Assembly (NCBI RefSeq): GCF_014641075.1
Contig: NZ_BMHP01000003.1
Span: forward strand, 248,001-312,000
Length of the DNA stretch: 64,000 bases
From: Paenibacillus nasutitermitis
Lineage (GTDB): Bacteria > Bacillota > Bacilli > Paenibacillales > Paenibacillaceae
Reading direction: 5' to 3'
Below, in pieces: positions 1-8,778 of the stretch (positions are counted from its first letter, which is position 1; each line of letters starts with the position of its first letter). The notes below the pieces were generated by a model. The model saw only the letters and a list, made by a program, of their open reading frames with translations, did no database searches and was not told where the DNA came from. Both the position numbers and the translations under genes were made by a program.

Positions 1-111
1 CACTAACGAGAATAATGCCGGTAATATGAAGAAGACAAGCACACCAATCATATTTGGGGCGACGAATATATAACCGGTCAGCCTTTGCCGTTTTATCCAA
101 CTGTTCTTCAT
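1..111 (-). CDS. Carbohydrate ABC transporter permease, N-terminal end only (window edge)
   Basis: Only the first 37 codons lie in the window. The ATG at 111 follows a strong AAGGAGGG ribosome site. The peptide begins with a basic stretch (MKNSWIKRQRLTGY) and runs into a long hydrophobic segment containing VAPNMIGVLVFF and LPALFSL, the usual first membrane helix of MalF/UgpA-type inner-membrane permeases. It starts 45 bases after the stop of the sugar-binding lipoprotein, so it is very likely that protein's membrane partner and the next gene of the operon. The family call rests on this helix plus context; the EAA loop is outside the window. Confidence 0.72.
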   Translation of the reverse strand, partial: MKNSWIKRQRLTGYIFVAPNMIGVLVFFILPALFSLV

Positions 112-155
112 TTCACCAGTCCCCTCCTTGATGGATTAGAACATGAACACTTGCA

Positions 156-1451
156 TTATTGCTTAAGATAATCATTATGACGTTTCACCATATTATTAAT
201 AGTCTGTTCTAGTTGTTGGCTGCCAACAAAGAACTTCTCATACTCTTCTCTGCGTAAATCAAGCACCTGCTGTGGCGTCTTTCTCGTGAATGTATTCTCT
301 TGCTCGAACAATACGTTCTGTAAGGAATCCACATCGTACAAATCTTCAACGCCTTCAATCATCAATTTCACTGCCGCTTCACGATCAACGTCCTTGGAGG
401 AAGGAACTCTTCCACCCGCTGCCATTAACATCACTCCTTCATCCGCATACCACTTGGAAAAAGCCCATGCTTCATCCACATGTTTGGATTTAGGATTAAT
501 CGTTAGTCCATCACCCAGTCCATTTCTTTGCTTATGCTCTGCTGGATCTTCTGTAATTCGAGGAACAGGTGCAAAAGCAATTTTGAACTCACGTGGATTT
601 TCAGTTAAGTTGTTCGAGGAGCGGAATATATAAGGACCTGCGTTCAACATTGCAGCTTCGCCTTTTAAGAACATCGTTTCAACCGGCATTTTGGAGGTCA
701 ACTGCTCTCCAAGTGGTACTGTTGCACCAGTGCCCATCATTTCATTCAACGTTGTTAACCAAGTCGCAATTCCAGGATGGTCCAGGTTGGATGTACCGTC
801 TGCTTTTGTTTCTCCGAATTGACTCAAGATAGAATCCATCGGATCGGCATATGATTCCAAAAATTGCACTAATCCGTATCGCTTATCCGTTTTCAACTTA
901 TTCCCGTATTCTTGCATTTCTGACCAAGTCCATGCGGTAGGCACTGCCAAATTATGCTCTTTGAGCAAATTGTCATTCAACCAAATCATATAGACATTTT
1001 TAGTTGTTGGGATCGCATAATAATCTTCGCCAATTTTCCAGTCCAACGCAGACGGCCCCATTTTGTCCTCGATGTCATAGTCTTTAAAATCTTTCAAATT
1101 CAAAGCGGTACCCGCATCCACTCTTTTTTGTAAACGAGGAACATTGTAGCTGAAATAAACGTCCACTGCTTGATTCGTGATCAATGCGGTATCCAATTTC
1201 AAGTTCCCTTCGTCATCATTAACGAAACGATTATATTCAACCTGTACATCCGGATTTGTTTTATTCCATGTATCAACGACATTTTGCGGTCCCGCATCTG
1301 CAGGTACACCACCCCAAAAGACCAGCTTCACTGGCTTCTTCTGGTCTTCGCCTTTATTAGACTTGTCTGTTTCTTTGGAAGAACAACCCACTGCTAATAT
1401 TGCCACCATCGCGAATGCAAGTACCATTGATATGATCTGTTTTCTGTTCAT
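156..1451 (-). CDS. Extracellular sugar-binding lipoprotein of an ABC importer
   Basis: Family 1 extracellular solute-binding protein of about 431 residues, anchored outside the membrane and delivering a sugar to the permease that follows. I place the start at the ATG at 1451 (MNRKQIISMV), which has AAGGGGG just upstream; an upstream extension to 1499 would put 16 odd residues before the signal peptide. The signal peptide ends in the lipobox LAVGC, followed by a polar linker rich in Lys, Glu and Asp. The segment VKLVFWGGVPADAG is the typical first beta strand of the family. It lies downstream of a YesM/YesN pair and the dgo genes, which suggests a hexose, sugar acid or oligosaccharide substrate. 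The substrate itself cannot be read from sequence. Confidence 0.9.
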   Translation of the reverse strand: MNRKQIISMVLAFAMVAILAVGCSSKETDKSNKGEDQKKPVKLVFWGGVPADAGPQNVVDTWNKTNPDVQVEYNRFVNDDEGNLKLDTALITNQAVDVYFSYNVPRLQKRVDAGTALNLKDFKDYDIEDKMGPSALDWKIGEDYYAIPTTKNVYMIWLNDNLLKEHNLAVPTAWTWSEMQEYGNKLKTDKRYGLVQFLESYADPMDSILSQFGETKADGTSNLDHPGIATWLTTLNEMMGTGATVPLGEQLTSKMPVETMFLKGEAAMLNAGPYIFRSSNNLTENPREFKIAFAPVPRITEDPAEHKQRNGLGDGLTINPKSKHVDEAWAFSKWYADEGVMLMAAGGRVPSSKDVDREAAVKLMIEGVEDLYDVDSLQNVLFEQENTFTRKTPQQVLDLRREEYEKFFVGSQQLEQTINNMVKRHNDYLKQ

Positions 1452-1634
1452 TGGATATGACCCCCTTGTTGAATTCCTCCTGATTGTAACAGCTTTCATT
1501 CATGTCTCGTCACGTACAAACTCCTTCATTCATCATGCAGATTCGTGTTCTTAGCCGTTTGCAGCTTTCATGCCTTGATCGAATAGAACATAACCCTAGA
1601 CAATCGTACGATTCCCGCTTTTTCTGCCCCTATA

Positions 1635-3113
1635 TTAGGTCATCGCACTTTTCCGATATTGACTTGGCGTCTGCTTCGTCCACCGATCGAAAACCTTGAT
1701 GAAGTAATTATCATTCGGATACCCGACCATTGCTCCAATTTCATTCACACTTAAATCCGTTGTATGCAAATAATTTTCTGCTCTGCGGATTCGAACGCGT
1801 TGAAGAAAATGAATTAAGGTATCACCCGTTTTCTTCTTGAATAAACCGCTCAAATATTTCTCATCCATCGCAACCTGCTTCGCCATACTCTTTACTGTGA
1901 TCTCTTGATGATAGTTCATTCGAATATAATCGACGACCTTATTGATTTCAGGATGATCCGTTAAAATAGGGAAGTTGCGCTCCCACTGTTGCAGCTTCGT
2001 CTGTACCATCCCGATCAGCATGGAGCAAAGCTGCTCATGACTTCCGCATAAGGCAATCTCCCTTTGCAGCTCTAACGGTTGGTTCATAATACGACTGAAC
2101 GTTTGACTTAATCGCCTTGCCGTTTCTTTCACACGATACATCGATTTTTGCTGTATTCTCATGTGGTCAAACAATTGAATCAGTCGTTCACAGCAGCGGT
2201 CGGCTTTCATTTGTTCGAATACAAGAATGATGATGCGTTCCATTTTCCACAAATCCTGTTCTCCCGCAAAGGTAGAAGGATCTTCTAACAGAGCATTGTC
2301 CCTTTTTTCCTCATACCAGTATCGATCTGAGCGAGATAATGCTTGACCCCAAGCCTCATAAAGCTGCTCCAAACGAACGACAGAGCTATATTCGATTCGG
2401 TATCGCATAAGCTGTGTTTTACGAAGGTTTTCTAATACATGCTCCGCATCTTTCTCAGTGTTAAACCAACAAAAAAAAGCCGTCTGGCCCCATTTCGAAA
2501 AGGTATGAATCGTTTGTGGCTGGACATGTGACCAGAGCTCCATACGCAGCAGCTTATTTTTATCGAACGTTTCTGAACCATGGGTGGAAACCAACACGAT
2601 CAAATGCACCCCCCCAAAACCCGTCAAGGGAAAACGCTCGCGAATATCCGACTGCTGAACAATCACCTGCTCACCAATCTGTCTCCATATGTGTTCATAG
2701 AATGGCTGCAGTGAAGTTACCTGTTGACTAGAATCCTTCAGCAACTCCAACTTTACTTTCTGCAAAGCCTCGGTCAGCGACTCAATGTTCATCGATAATT
2801 TCAAAATGTAATTGGAAGCACCGTACTCCATCGCTTCTCTCACATATTCAAAATCACTCATGCAAGACAAAACGATAAAACGGCTTTCATAGCCTTCTTT
2901 TCGTGCCTCTTTCAATAAGTCGACTCCATTCATAATCGGCATAATAATATCTGTAATAACAAGGTCCGGATTGAATTGACGAATACAAATCATCGCCTCT
3001 TCACCATGATCGGCTTCTGCAACGACTTGAAACCCTAACGATTCCCAAGGGATGATCCGTTTCACGGATTCACGAACTAAAATTTCATCTTCCACCAGTA
3101 GAACGGTTAACAT
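1635..3113 (-). CDS. YesN-type response regulator (REC + AraC HTH)
   Basis: Cytoplasmic two-component response regulator of 492 residues. The receiver domain is at about 1-120 with phospho-acceptor D55 (LVITDIIMP). A central linker of unassigned fold spans about 130-380, and a C-terminal AraC double helix-turn-helix lies at about 390-490 (VKSMAKQVAMDEKYLSGLFK, then VNEIGAMVGYPNDNYFIKVF). The ATG has AGGAGG upstream. It starts 11 bases after the stop of the histidine kinase at 3125-4867, so the two form a co-transcribed pair. Such pairs normally activate an adjacent sugar ABC importer, here the binding protein starting 183 bases downstream. Confidence 0.92.
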   Translation of the reverse strand: MLTVLLVEDEILVRESVKRIIPWESLGFQVVAEADHGEEAMICIRQFNPDLVITDIIMPIMNGVDLLKEARKEGYESRFIVLSCMSDFEYVREAMEYGASNYILKLSMNIESLTEALQKVKLELLKDSSQQVTSLQPFYEHIWRQIGEQVIVQQSDIRERFPLTGFGGVHLIVLVSTHGSETFDKNKLLRMELWSHVQPQTIHTFSKWGQTAFFCWFNTEKDAEHVLENLRKTQLMRYRIEYSSVVRLEQLYEAWGQALSRSDRYWYEEKRDNALLEDPSTFAGEQDLWKMERIIILVFEQMKADRCCERLIQLFDHMRIQQKSMYRVKETARRLSQTFSRIMNQPLELQREIALCGSHEQLCSMLIGMVQTKLQQWERNFPILTDHPEINKVVDYIRMNYHQEITVKSMAKQVAMDEKYLSGLFKKKTGDTLIHFLQRVRIRRAENYLHTTDLSVNEIGAMVGYPNDNYFIKVFDRWTKQTPSQYRKSAMT

Positions 3114-3124
3114 TCGATATCCTC

Positions 3125-4867
3125 CTATTCATAGGGTTCTGAAATAAGCAGCGGCATGCGAAAATAAACGAGTGTCCCCTCATTCGTCGATGTTATCTCT
3201 AAACTCGCTTGGTCTTTGAATAACAAGTGCAAGCGCTCTCGTAAATTGTTCAAACCAATCCCGCTATGTTTGTTACTGCTATGTTTCTTGGAGGCTTCAG
3301 GTCCAATCCCATTATCAAGCACAGCAACGTCCAAAAACTTATCATCTGCCGTAATGCGAATTTGAATGATCCCTGTACTTTTCCCTGTGAATCCATGGGT
3401 AATGGCATTATCCACTAGCGGCTGCAAGCTAAGCTTGGGCACCAGGGCAAAAGATACCGTATCATCGTATTCCCAGTTTATCTCATACTGCTTGTTATAA
3501 CGGAAGCACTGAATCTGGATAAAGGCATTCACAAGTTCAATTTCATCCTTCAAATGAATCAGTTCTCTTTCCGAATTCAGCCCAGCCTCCAGCAATCGGC
3601 CCAGCGCCAAACAGATGTCTACGATGCGTTGATTGTGATCATTCATCGCGATCCATTTGATTGTATTTAATGTGTTTAGCAAAAAATGAGGATTCGTCTG
3701 GGAATGCAGCATGCGAAAATGAACGGCTTCTTTCATCCGCTCTTCTTGGTTCAGTTGCTTCACCAGCTTTTGAATATCACTTACCATCTGATTGAAGGAC
3801 GTAGCCAACTGCAGCACTTCACCACGATATTGTTCTTCTGGCAAATGAATTTTCAACTGCGATTGCGCTACTTGCGACATGCTTTCCTGGAATCGTTTCA
3901 ACGGACGTGTGACCGCAGAAGCAATTAAGAAGGTCATGCCAATAAAAGCCGCCGTAAACACTAAGAACGTAATAAAAAAGGAGCGTTTCAAGTGCTTCAC
4001 TTCAGCAAATACAATATCGGTTGGCACCTGCTTCACCAGATACCATCCCATGGAGGGCATAAAGCTGTAGTTAATGATGGAACCATCTGATTCATAGTGT
4101 CCCTGCGCTGTACCGAATGCATCCAACTGTTCGAAAGATATAGCTTGTACAGGATCGGTTGTCGATGATTGTATAATGCCATCTGGACGTACAATCGCAT
4201 AAATATGTTCGGATGAATAAGCATGTGTAAGGTTCTGATACCACTGATAATAATCAATGCTGATCCGTGCGACAGCATAAGGCTTATAGCTTCCATCAAG
4301 CAAAGCTACGTGAATAGAGAGAACATCCGGACTGCGAGAAACTTCAGCGTGAACATAATTCGGTTCAATGGCCAGCGTATAAGGCAGTATGCCTTTCAAT
4401 GCTTCTTGAAATCTCGGCGATTGCTGTAATTGAGTTTGAGATGAAAAAGCTTCTGCTGGCATGTAGGAGGAATACACATGACCTTGCAAATCTACGATTG
4501 TATAAAACACTTGCGGCGTTGTGAGAAATAAACTATTATTAATGGCTCGAAAACGTTCCTCGATGAGTGAAACGCGTTCAATCTCATTGAATTGTTCGGG
4601 TTTTTGCAGCACGCGCCGCACTAATGAATCTTGATTTAACAAAACAGACGTACGATAAGCATCGTTAATCATCTCATCAAAGGATTGGTTAATCTTTTGC
4701 ATTTGCTCCATGCTCTGCTCACTAAAAGTACGCTGCAACACAGATTCCACATTGCTGAAGTGATGCAGCATTAATAGTGAGAAAGGCAGGAGGATTAGCA
4801 CAATAAAAGCTACGAACAAGCGAAGCTTTAGCGTAGTAGGCAAGATATGATCGATCAATCGACCCAT
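3125..4867 (-). CDS. YesM-type membrane sensor histidine kinase
   Basis: Sensor kinase of 580 residues, partner of the response regulator at 1635-3113. A transmembrane helix lies at about 15-35 (LFVAFIVLILLPFSLL), followed by an extracellular sensing region of about 250 residues and a second helix at about 295-315 (FFITFLVFTAAFIGMTFLI). Then come a HAMP linker, the His_kinase domain with acceptor His in HSQTNPHFLLNTLNTI, and a HATPase_c domain (LVDNAITHGF; DNGIGP; GIGLNNLRERL). The start ATG follows AGGAGG. It is 35 bases downstream of the aldolase stop, consistent with one long transcript. The ligand is unknown; the fused context with dgo genes suggests a sugar or sugar acid outside the cell. 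Confidence 0.92.
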   Translation of the reverse strand: MGRLIDHILPTTLKLRLFVAFIVLILLPFSLLMLHHFSNVESVLQRTFSEQSMEQMQKINQSFDEMINDAYRTSVLLNQDSLVRRVLQKPEQFNEIERVSLIEERFRAINNSLFLTTPQVFYTIVDLQGHVYSSYMPAEAFSSQTQLQQSPRFQEALKGILPYTLAIEPNYVHAEVSRSPDVLSIHVALLDGSYKPYAVARISIDYYQWYQNLTHAYSSEHIYAIVRPDGIIQSSTTDPVQAISFEQLDAFGTAQGHYESDGSIINYSFMPSMGWYLVKQVPTDIVFAEVKHLKRSFFITFLVFTAAFIGMTFLIASAVTRPLKRFQESMSQVAQSQLKIHLPEEQYRGEVLQLATSFNQMVSDIQKLVKQLNQEERMKEAVHFRMLHSQTNPHFLLNTLNTIKWIAMNDHNQRIVDICLALGRLLEAGLNSERELIHLKDEIELVNAFIQIQCFRYNKQYEINWEYDDTVSFALVPKLSLQPLVDNAITHGFTGKSTGIIQIRITADDKFLDVAVLDNGIGPEASKKHSSNKHSGIGLNNLRERLHLLFKDQASLEITSTNEGTLVYFRMPLLISEPYE

Positions 4868-4902
4868 TCTACTTTCCTCCTGACATTCCGATCTTAAGTT
4901 GT

Positions 4903-5538
4903 TTATTTTATTCCCATATTCGCTCTAAGCTTAGTCGCATAGTCTCGTATCAAATCAAAGCGTCCTGAATGGATCCATTCTTTGTTAACCATGCTGCCGC
5001 CAATTCCTACACCGATGGCGCCCGCATTCATGTAATCAGCAACGTTATCTTCATTGATCCCACCAACAGCAAGCATAGGAATATCGTTCAGTGGTCCCTT
5101 CAATTCTTTTATATAGTTAGGGCCAAGACTTGCGCAAGGGAAGATTTTGACTACCGGCGAACCGAAGCGCACGGCTTGAACCACTTCCGTTGCCGTCATT
5201 GCTCCTGGCAAAGGAAGAACACCATTCGAGACAGCATAACGAATCATGCCTTCATCCACGTTCGGCGAAACAAGAAATTGTGCACCAGCAGCAATCGCAT
5301 CTTTGGCACTGGCTTCATTCAGCACCGTACCCGCTCCGACCATCATTCGTCCGTCATAGGCTTTGCGCATCATGCTGATCGATTCCAATGCGTGCTCCGA
5401 ATTCAAAGTGATTTCTGCCATGCGGATACCGCCGTCATACAAAGCTTGGAACAAATCGCTCATGTAAGCTGGTGCAATGCCTCGAATAATAACAACGACT
5501 TTATGCTGCTCTAATGGAAGTAATAAGGATGATGTCAC
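4903..5538 (-). CDS. dgoA: 2-dehydro-3-deoxy-6-phosphogalactonate (KDPG/KDPGal-type) aldolase
   Basis: Class I aldolase of the Eda/DgoA family, 211 residues, the usual length. It splits 2-keto-3-deoxy-6-phospho-sugar acids into pyruvate and glyceraldehyde 3-phosphate. Visible active-site residues are Glu42 (RMAEITLNS) and the Schiff-base Lys131 (VVKIFPCASLG). The GTG start at 5538 lies inside the stop region of the upstream kinase gene (GTGA overlap of 4 bases) and has AAGGAGGG upstream, so the two are translationally coupled. Pairing with dgoK makes the galacto epimer more likely than the gluco one. The residues seen do not by themselves separate KDPGal from KDPG aldolase. Confidence 0.88.
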   Translation of the reverse strand: MTSSLLLPLEQHKVVVIIRGIAPAYMSDLFQALYDGGIRMAEITLNSEHALESISMMRKAYDGRMMVGAGTVLNEASAKDAIAAGAQFLVSPNVDEGMIRYAVSNGVLPLPGAMTATEVVQAVRFGSPVVKIFPCASLGPNYIKELKGPLNDIPMLAVGGINEDNVADYMNAGAIGVGIGGSMVNKEWIHSGRFDLIRDYATKLRANMGIK

Positions 5539-6530
5539 GATTCGTTTCGTCCCTCCTTGTAAGCTTGATATAATTGAACAGCGCCTTTGGCGCTCAATTG
5601 ATCGGACAAAGCTTCCGAAATGACAGTCACCCTTATATGCGGGTACTGCTCATTCAGAAGGATATGGAATAGCGAAGGAAAAAGCTCTTTACCATACAAA
5701 ACAATATGCTTCGTCTCTGCCGTCATCATTTGCTCAAGCATCGCCATATCCAAAGCGATTAGAGCACCCAAAAACAAGCTTGTAGCAGCTTGCTTATCTT
5801 CACCATCCATGACATGCATGATCCGGGATCGGAACAAAGCATGTCCGAAGCCGGATGCTCTGGCGATCGCAAGTCCTTGCTTTACAATCGCCAGATCAGG
5901 CAATACGTCCGCTGGTGACACAAGGCTATTCTTCAATATCGTCTGCTGCTGAATCGCCATCATCAATTCACCCGTAACCGAGGTTGCACAGCCTACGATT
6001 CGGCCATTTTCAAGCAAAATGCCTTTATGGTGAGAACCATAGTGCATGAATAGCATCGGCTCCTGAGCCGCTTCGCCAATTTCATGCAAATAACCGATAA
6101 TCTCCGCCTCTTCTCCGCGCATCATATCTTTCTCCATGAGATTCGCTTCTGCTTGAAATCCTGTTTTTATCCCGGGAACAAACAAAATCGGACGATCTGT
6201 AACGGATGGATAGGTCCGACTAATCATTCCTGCTTTCATTTCGTCGATTCCCGCAGGTGCAGGGAGATGAGGAATTTCTAACAGTCCCATATTGGATGTA
6301 ATCATGCCAGAGGCAATAATCGCTTCGATCTCATCCATCGTAAGCTGCTGCGCTGTGAGAAGTTCCTCAATCGCTTCTCGTAAGGCAGCCTCCAATACTT
6401 GTGTACTTCCGGTGACAGCAACATCTTTCGCACCGACAGGACGGCTAACGGTAGCCAAGACATTAGTGCCATCGGTTAAACGGATACGGCTATTTGTTGT
6501 ACCAGAATCAATGACTAATAATAATTTCAT
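5535..6530 (-). CDS. dgoK: 2-dehydro-3-deoxygalactonokinase
   Basis: DgoK-family sugar-acid kinase of 331 residues. It phosphorylates 2-keto-3-deoxygalactonate with ATP and hands the product to the aldolase encoded just downstream. The N-terminal phosphate-binding loop of the ASKHA fold is visible (LLVIDSGTTNSRIRL), as are the later IIASGMITSNMGL and LFMHYGSHHKGI segments typical of DgoK. It starts 16 bases after the IclR regulator stop and overlaps the aldolase start by 4 bases. No galactonate dehydratase (dgoD) is in the window, so the upstream step must be encoded elsewhere or a different route feeds in. Confidence 0.9.
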   Translation of the reverse strand: MKLLLVIDSGTTNSRIRLTDGTNVLATVSRPVGAKDVAVTGSTQVLEAALREAIEELLTAQQLTMDEIEAIIASGMITSNMGLLEIPHLPAPAGIDEMKAGMISRTYPSVTDRPILFVPGIKTGFQAEANLMEKDMMRGEEAEIIGYLHEIGEAAQEPMLFMHYGSHHKGILLENGRIVGCATSVTGELMMAIQQQTILKNSLVSPADVLPDLAIVKQGLAIARASGFGHALFRSRIMHVMDGEDKQAATSLFLGALIALDMAMLEQMMTAETKHIVLYGKELFPSLFHILLNEQYPHIRVTVISEALSDQLSAKGAVQLYQAYKEGRNES

Positions 6531-6546
6531 AATGGCATTGCTCCTC

Positions 6547-7335
6547 TCATGTTGTCATTGTAATATAGCCCATCTTCATCGAAATATGATCAGACACCTC
6601 GATTAAAATTCGACTCAGCTCCTGCTCTCTTTGCTCCAGGCGAATCTCAGATAATGAACCTGAAATACTGATGCCCGCAATCACATCTCCCTTACGATTC
6701 CGAACAGGCGCTGCAAGACACGCTCTGCCTAATGCCAATTCTTCATCTTCCATCGCATATCCGCGTTCGCGAATCAAATGAAGCTGTTCCATAAGCTGTT
6801 CCTTGCTCGTTAAGGTCTTGCTTGTATAAGCGAATAACTGATCCGGAGATAACGCCTTCTCAAGTTGGTCACTACCCATGTGTGCTAACAGTACTTTGCC
6901 AATTCCTGTACAATGCAATGGATTGCTTCTGCCGATCAACGTGTACATTCGTGGTGAATGATGACTATCGACGTGAGCTAAATAGAAAATTTGGTTTTCT
7001 TTTAACATAGCGAGATTCGCACCCAATCCAAGCTGCTGCTCTAATGCGTGCAATTCCGGCAGTGCCTGCTTACGAATGTCGTAATTATTCAAAGCTATTC
7101 CACCCAAGGTGACAATTTTCGTCCCTAATCGATAGAATCCAGAGAATTCATCCTTCTCAACGTATCCCATCGCTTCCATCGTCGCTAACAGTCGCGAAAC
7201 ATTACTAATGGTTAAATCCAACTGTTTAGCAACATCACTCACTCTCACCTCCGGTTGCTCATCTGAAAAACAAGATAAAATAGTTAATGCTCGTACTACA
7301 CTTTGTGTCGGCGCTTGGGCTCCACTATCCTTCAC
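6547..7335 (-). CDS. IclR-family transcriptional regulator of the dgo-type operon
   Basis: IclR regulator of 262 residues. The N-terminal winged helix-turn-helix is at about 10-75 (SVVRALTILSCF; VRVSDVAKQLDLTISNVSRLL), and the C-terminal effector domain at about 85-255 has the family signature GISISGSLSEIRLE. The start is GTG at 7335 behind a GGTGGTGATT ribosome site. It is the first gene of the unit and directly precedes dgoK and the aldolase, so it probably controls them in response to a sugar-acid intermediate. AT-rich direct repeats just upstream (7362-7393) may be its own operator. Confidence 0.9.
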   Translation of the reverse strand: MKDSGAQAPTQSVVRALTILSCFSDEQPEVRVSDVAKQLDLTISNVSRLLATMEAMGYVEKDEFSGFYRLGTKIVTLGGIALNNYDIRKQALPELHALEQQLGLGANLAMLKENQIFYLAHVDSHHSPRMYTLIGRSNPLHCTGIGKVLLAHMGSDQLEKALSPDQLFAYTSKTLTSKEQLMEQLHLIRERGYAMEDEELALGRACLAAPVRNRKGDVIAGISISGSLSEIRLEQREQELSRILIEVSDHISMKMGYITMTT

Positions 7336-7361
7336 ATAATCACCACCATTTTATAAAATAT

Positions 7362-7393
7362 ATTATCATATTATAGGAATTATTATCGTATTA
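7362..7393 (-). promoter_or_regulatory. Direct-repeat candidate operator ahead of the IclR-dgo operon
   Basis: Two near-identical 12-base boxes, ATTATCATATTA at 7362-7373 and ATTATCGTATTA at 7382-7393, start 20 bases apart, roughly two helical turns. An ATTTTATAAAAT palindrome lies beside them, close to the GTG start of the IclR gene. The position suits autoregulation by IclR. The assignment is inference; the region is AT-rich and the repeat could be chance. Confidence 0.35.
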
Positions 7394-7406
7394 CGCAAAT
7401 ATTTAT

Positions 7407-7445
7407 TAAAAACAAAAAACGCCACCTAATAAGATGACGGTTTTC
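7407..7445 (-). terminator. Rho-independent terminator after the CDF exporter
   Basis: Read on the minus strand, CGTCATC pairs with GGTGGCG (two G-U pairs) around a TTATTA loop, followed by a run of T residues. It sits between the CDF exporter stop (7471) and the IclR start (7335), separating the two minus-strand units. Confidence 0.75.
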
Positions 7446-7470
7446 TTCGAAATTATAACCCATTCAAACC

Positions 7471-8499
7471 TTACACTTTGAGCTTCTCGTGCTGAATACG
7501 GTCTGTTTCAACTTGCAGCGTTGTATGCTGAATGTTGTATCTATCATTGATCACTTGTAACGCCTGCTGCAAAATCATCTGATGATCAGATTTGTCATCG
7601 ATTAGCACATGCGCACTTAAAGAATCCAGTCCCGATGTAATCGTCCAAATATGCAGATCATGGACATCTAACACACCTTCGATGCCCCTCAATGTTTGCA
7701 TGACATCAGCATGATTCACCGTACTTGGCGTCCCCTCCATCAAAATATGAAGTGTATGTTTGATAATACCCCAAGCTCCTTTTAGAATAAGCAAAGCGAC
7801 AAACACACTGACGATCGGGTCAGCAGCATACCAACCAAATATCATCATGATGAGTCCAGCAACAATAGCACCCACCGAACCCAACGCATCCCCAAGAACG
7901 TGTAGATAGGCACTGCGAAGATTAATGTTGTTTTTCACATCCCCTTTTTTCATCAACGTCCAAGCACTTGCCAAATTAGCTAACAAACCAATACTTGCAA
8001 TCAACATCATAGAGCCGCTGGCTACTGTAGGTGGTTCAAAAAAACGCTCGTACGCTTCTACAACAATAAATCCAGCAACAATAAATAATGTCACGCCATT
8101 CAACAAAGCAGCCAAAATCTCAAATCTATAATAGCCATACGTTTTTTGTGGAGAAGCTGCTTTGGCCGCAAACCATACCGCTACTAAGCTCAACGCCAAA
8201 GAACTTGCATCACTTAGCATGTGCCCGCTATCTGACAACAAAGCCAAGCTATTCGTCATTAATCCGCCAAAAAACTCTAAAAACATAATGCTTACAGTAA
8301 TCGTCAACGCTATGATTAAGCCCATTTTATTGCCGTTGGAATCGATAGAATGGTGTGAATGATGACCGCCATGTCCATGATCGTGTCCATGGCTGTGTGA
8401 GTGACTATGGGAATGGCTGCGTGAATGCCCATTGTCATTATTAGTCATATGATCATGCTCCATAAGTTGATGCTCGGTGTGATTCGCGTCCCTCTTCAT
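7471..8499 (-). CDS. CDF-family divalent metal cation exporter (CzcD/ZitB type)
   Basis: Cation diffusion facilitator of about 342 residues that exports Zn2+ or similar ions against protons across the cytoplasmic membrane. The N-terminus is a His-rich tail at about 25-55 (alternating Ser-His, then HGHDHGHGGHH). Six membrane helices follow, with metal-site residues in helix II (LLSDSGHMLSD) and helix V (YLHVLGDALGS), then a cytosolic dimerisation domain with VLDVHDLHIWTI. I start it at the ATG at 8499, behind GGTGGAGGG. A longer reading to 8547 would run through the operator at 8528-8551. Regulation by an ArsR/SmtB-type metal sensor is suggested by that operator, but no such regulator gene is nearby. 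Confidence 0.93.
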   Translation of the reverse strand: MKRDANHTEHQLMEHDHMTNNDNGHSRSHSHSHSHSHGHDHGHGGHHSHHSIDSNGNKMGLIIALTITVSIMFLEFFGGLMTNSLALLSDSGHMLSDASSLALSLVAVWFAAKAASPQKTYGYYRFEILAALLNGVTLFIVAGFIVVEAYERFFEPPTVASGSMMLIASIGLLANLASAWTLMKKGDVKNNINLRSAYLHVLGDALGSVGAIVAGLIMMIFGWYAADPIVSVFVALLILKGAWGIIKHTLHILMEGTPSTVNHADVMQTLRGIEGVLDVHDLHIWTITSGLDSLSAHVLIDDKSDHQMILQQALQVINDRYNIQHTTLQVETDRIQHEKLKV

Positions 8500-8527
8500 T
8501 GTAAACCCTCCACCTTTATTTATAATT

Positions 8528-8551
8528 ACATATGAGCATGTATTCATATGT
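8528..8551. promoter_or_regulatory. ArsR/SmtB-type metal-sensor operator ahead of the CDF gene
   Basis: A perfect inverted repeat, ACATATGA and TCATATGT, separated by 8 bases. Its core TGAGCA-TG-TATTCA has the 6-2-6 layout of the SmtB/CzrA operators that repress zinc or cadmium exporters. It lies just downstream of the predicted -10 (8559-8564), around the transcription start, which is a repressing position. Confidence 0.7.
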
Positions 8552-8558
8552 TAATATA

Positions 8559-8587
8559 AATATGCATGAAGCACATTGATTTGTCAA
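8559..8587 (-). promoter_or_regulatory. Sigma-A promoter of the CDF exporter
   Basis: On the minus strand a perfect -35 TTGACA (8582-8587) is followed by 17 bases and CATATT (8559-8564, 4 of 6 consensus). The start site would fall at about 8552, immediately at the edge of the metal-sensor operator. Confidence 0.65.
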
Positions 8588-8778
8588 TGTTATATACATA
8601 TCCCTCCGATGCGAGATTCAACCGAAAGCTAAAAACCAAACAGGGCACCCTGCCGGGTCCAATTGGAGAGCCTTCATAGTTGAATCAAAGCAGACCTTCG
8701 AGCCCTAATTAATTGTAACTTTGCCTTGCGGCAAACTCGTGGGTAACCCATTTTACTCAAGATGGTAATTCATTATGG

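Noticed and set aside
8588..8778. Possible structured leader RNA between the CDF promoter and the first stalk-domain gene
   Set aside because: It lies upstream of the CDF promoter and downstream of the stalk gene. It shows only short GC-rich complementarities, with no conserved riboswitch core and no terminator T run.
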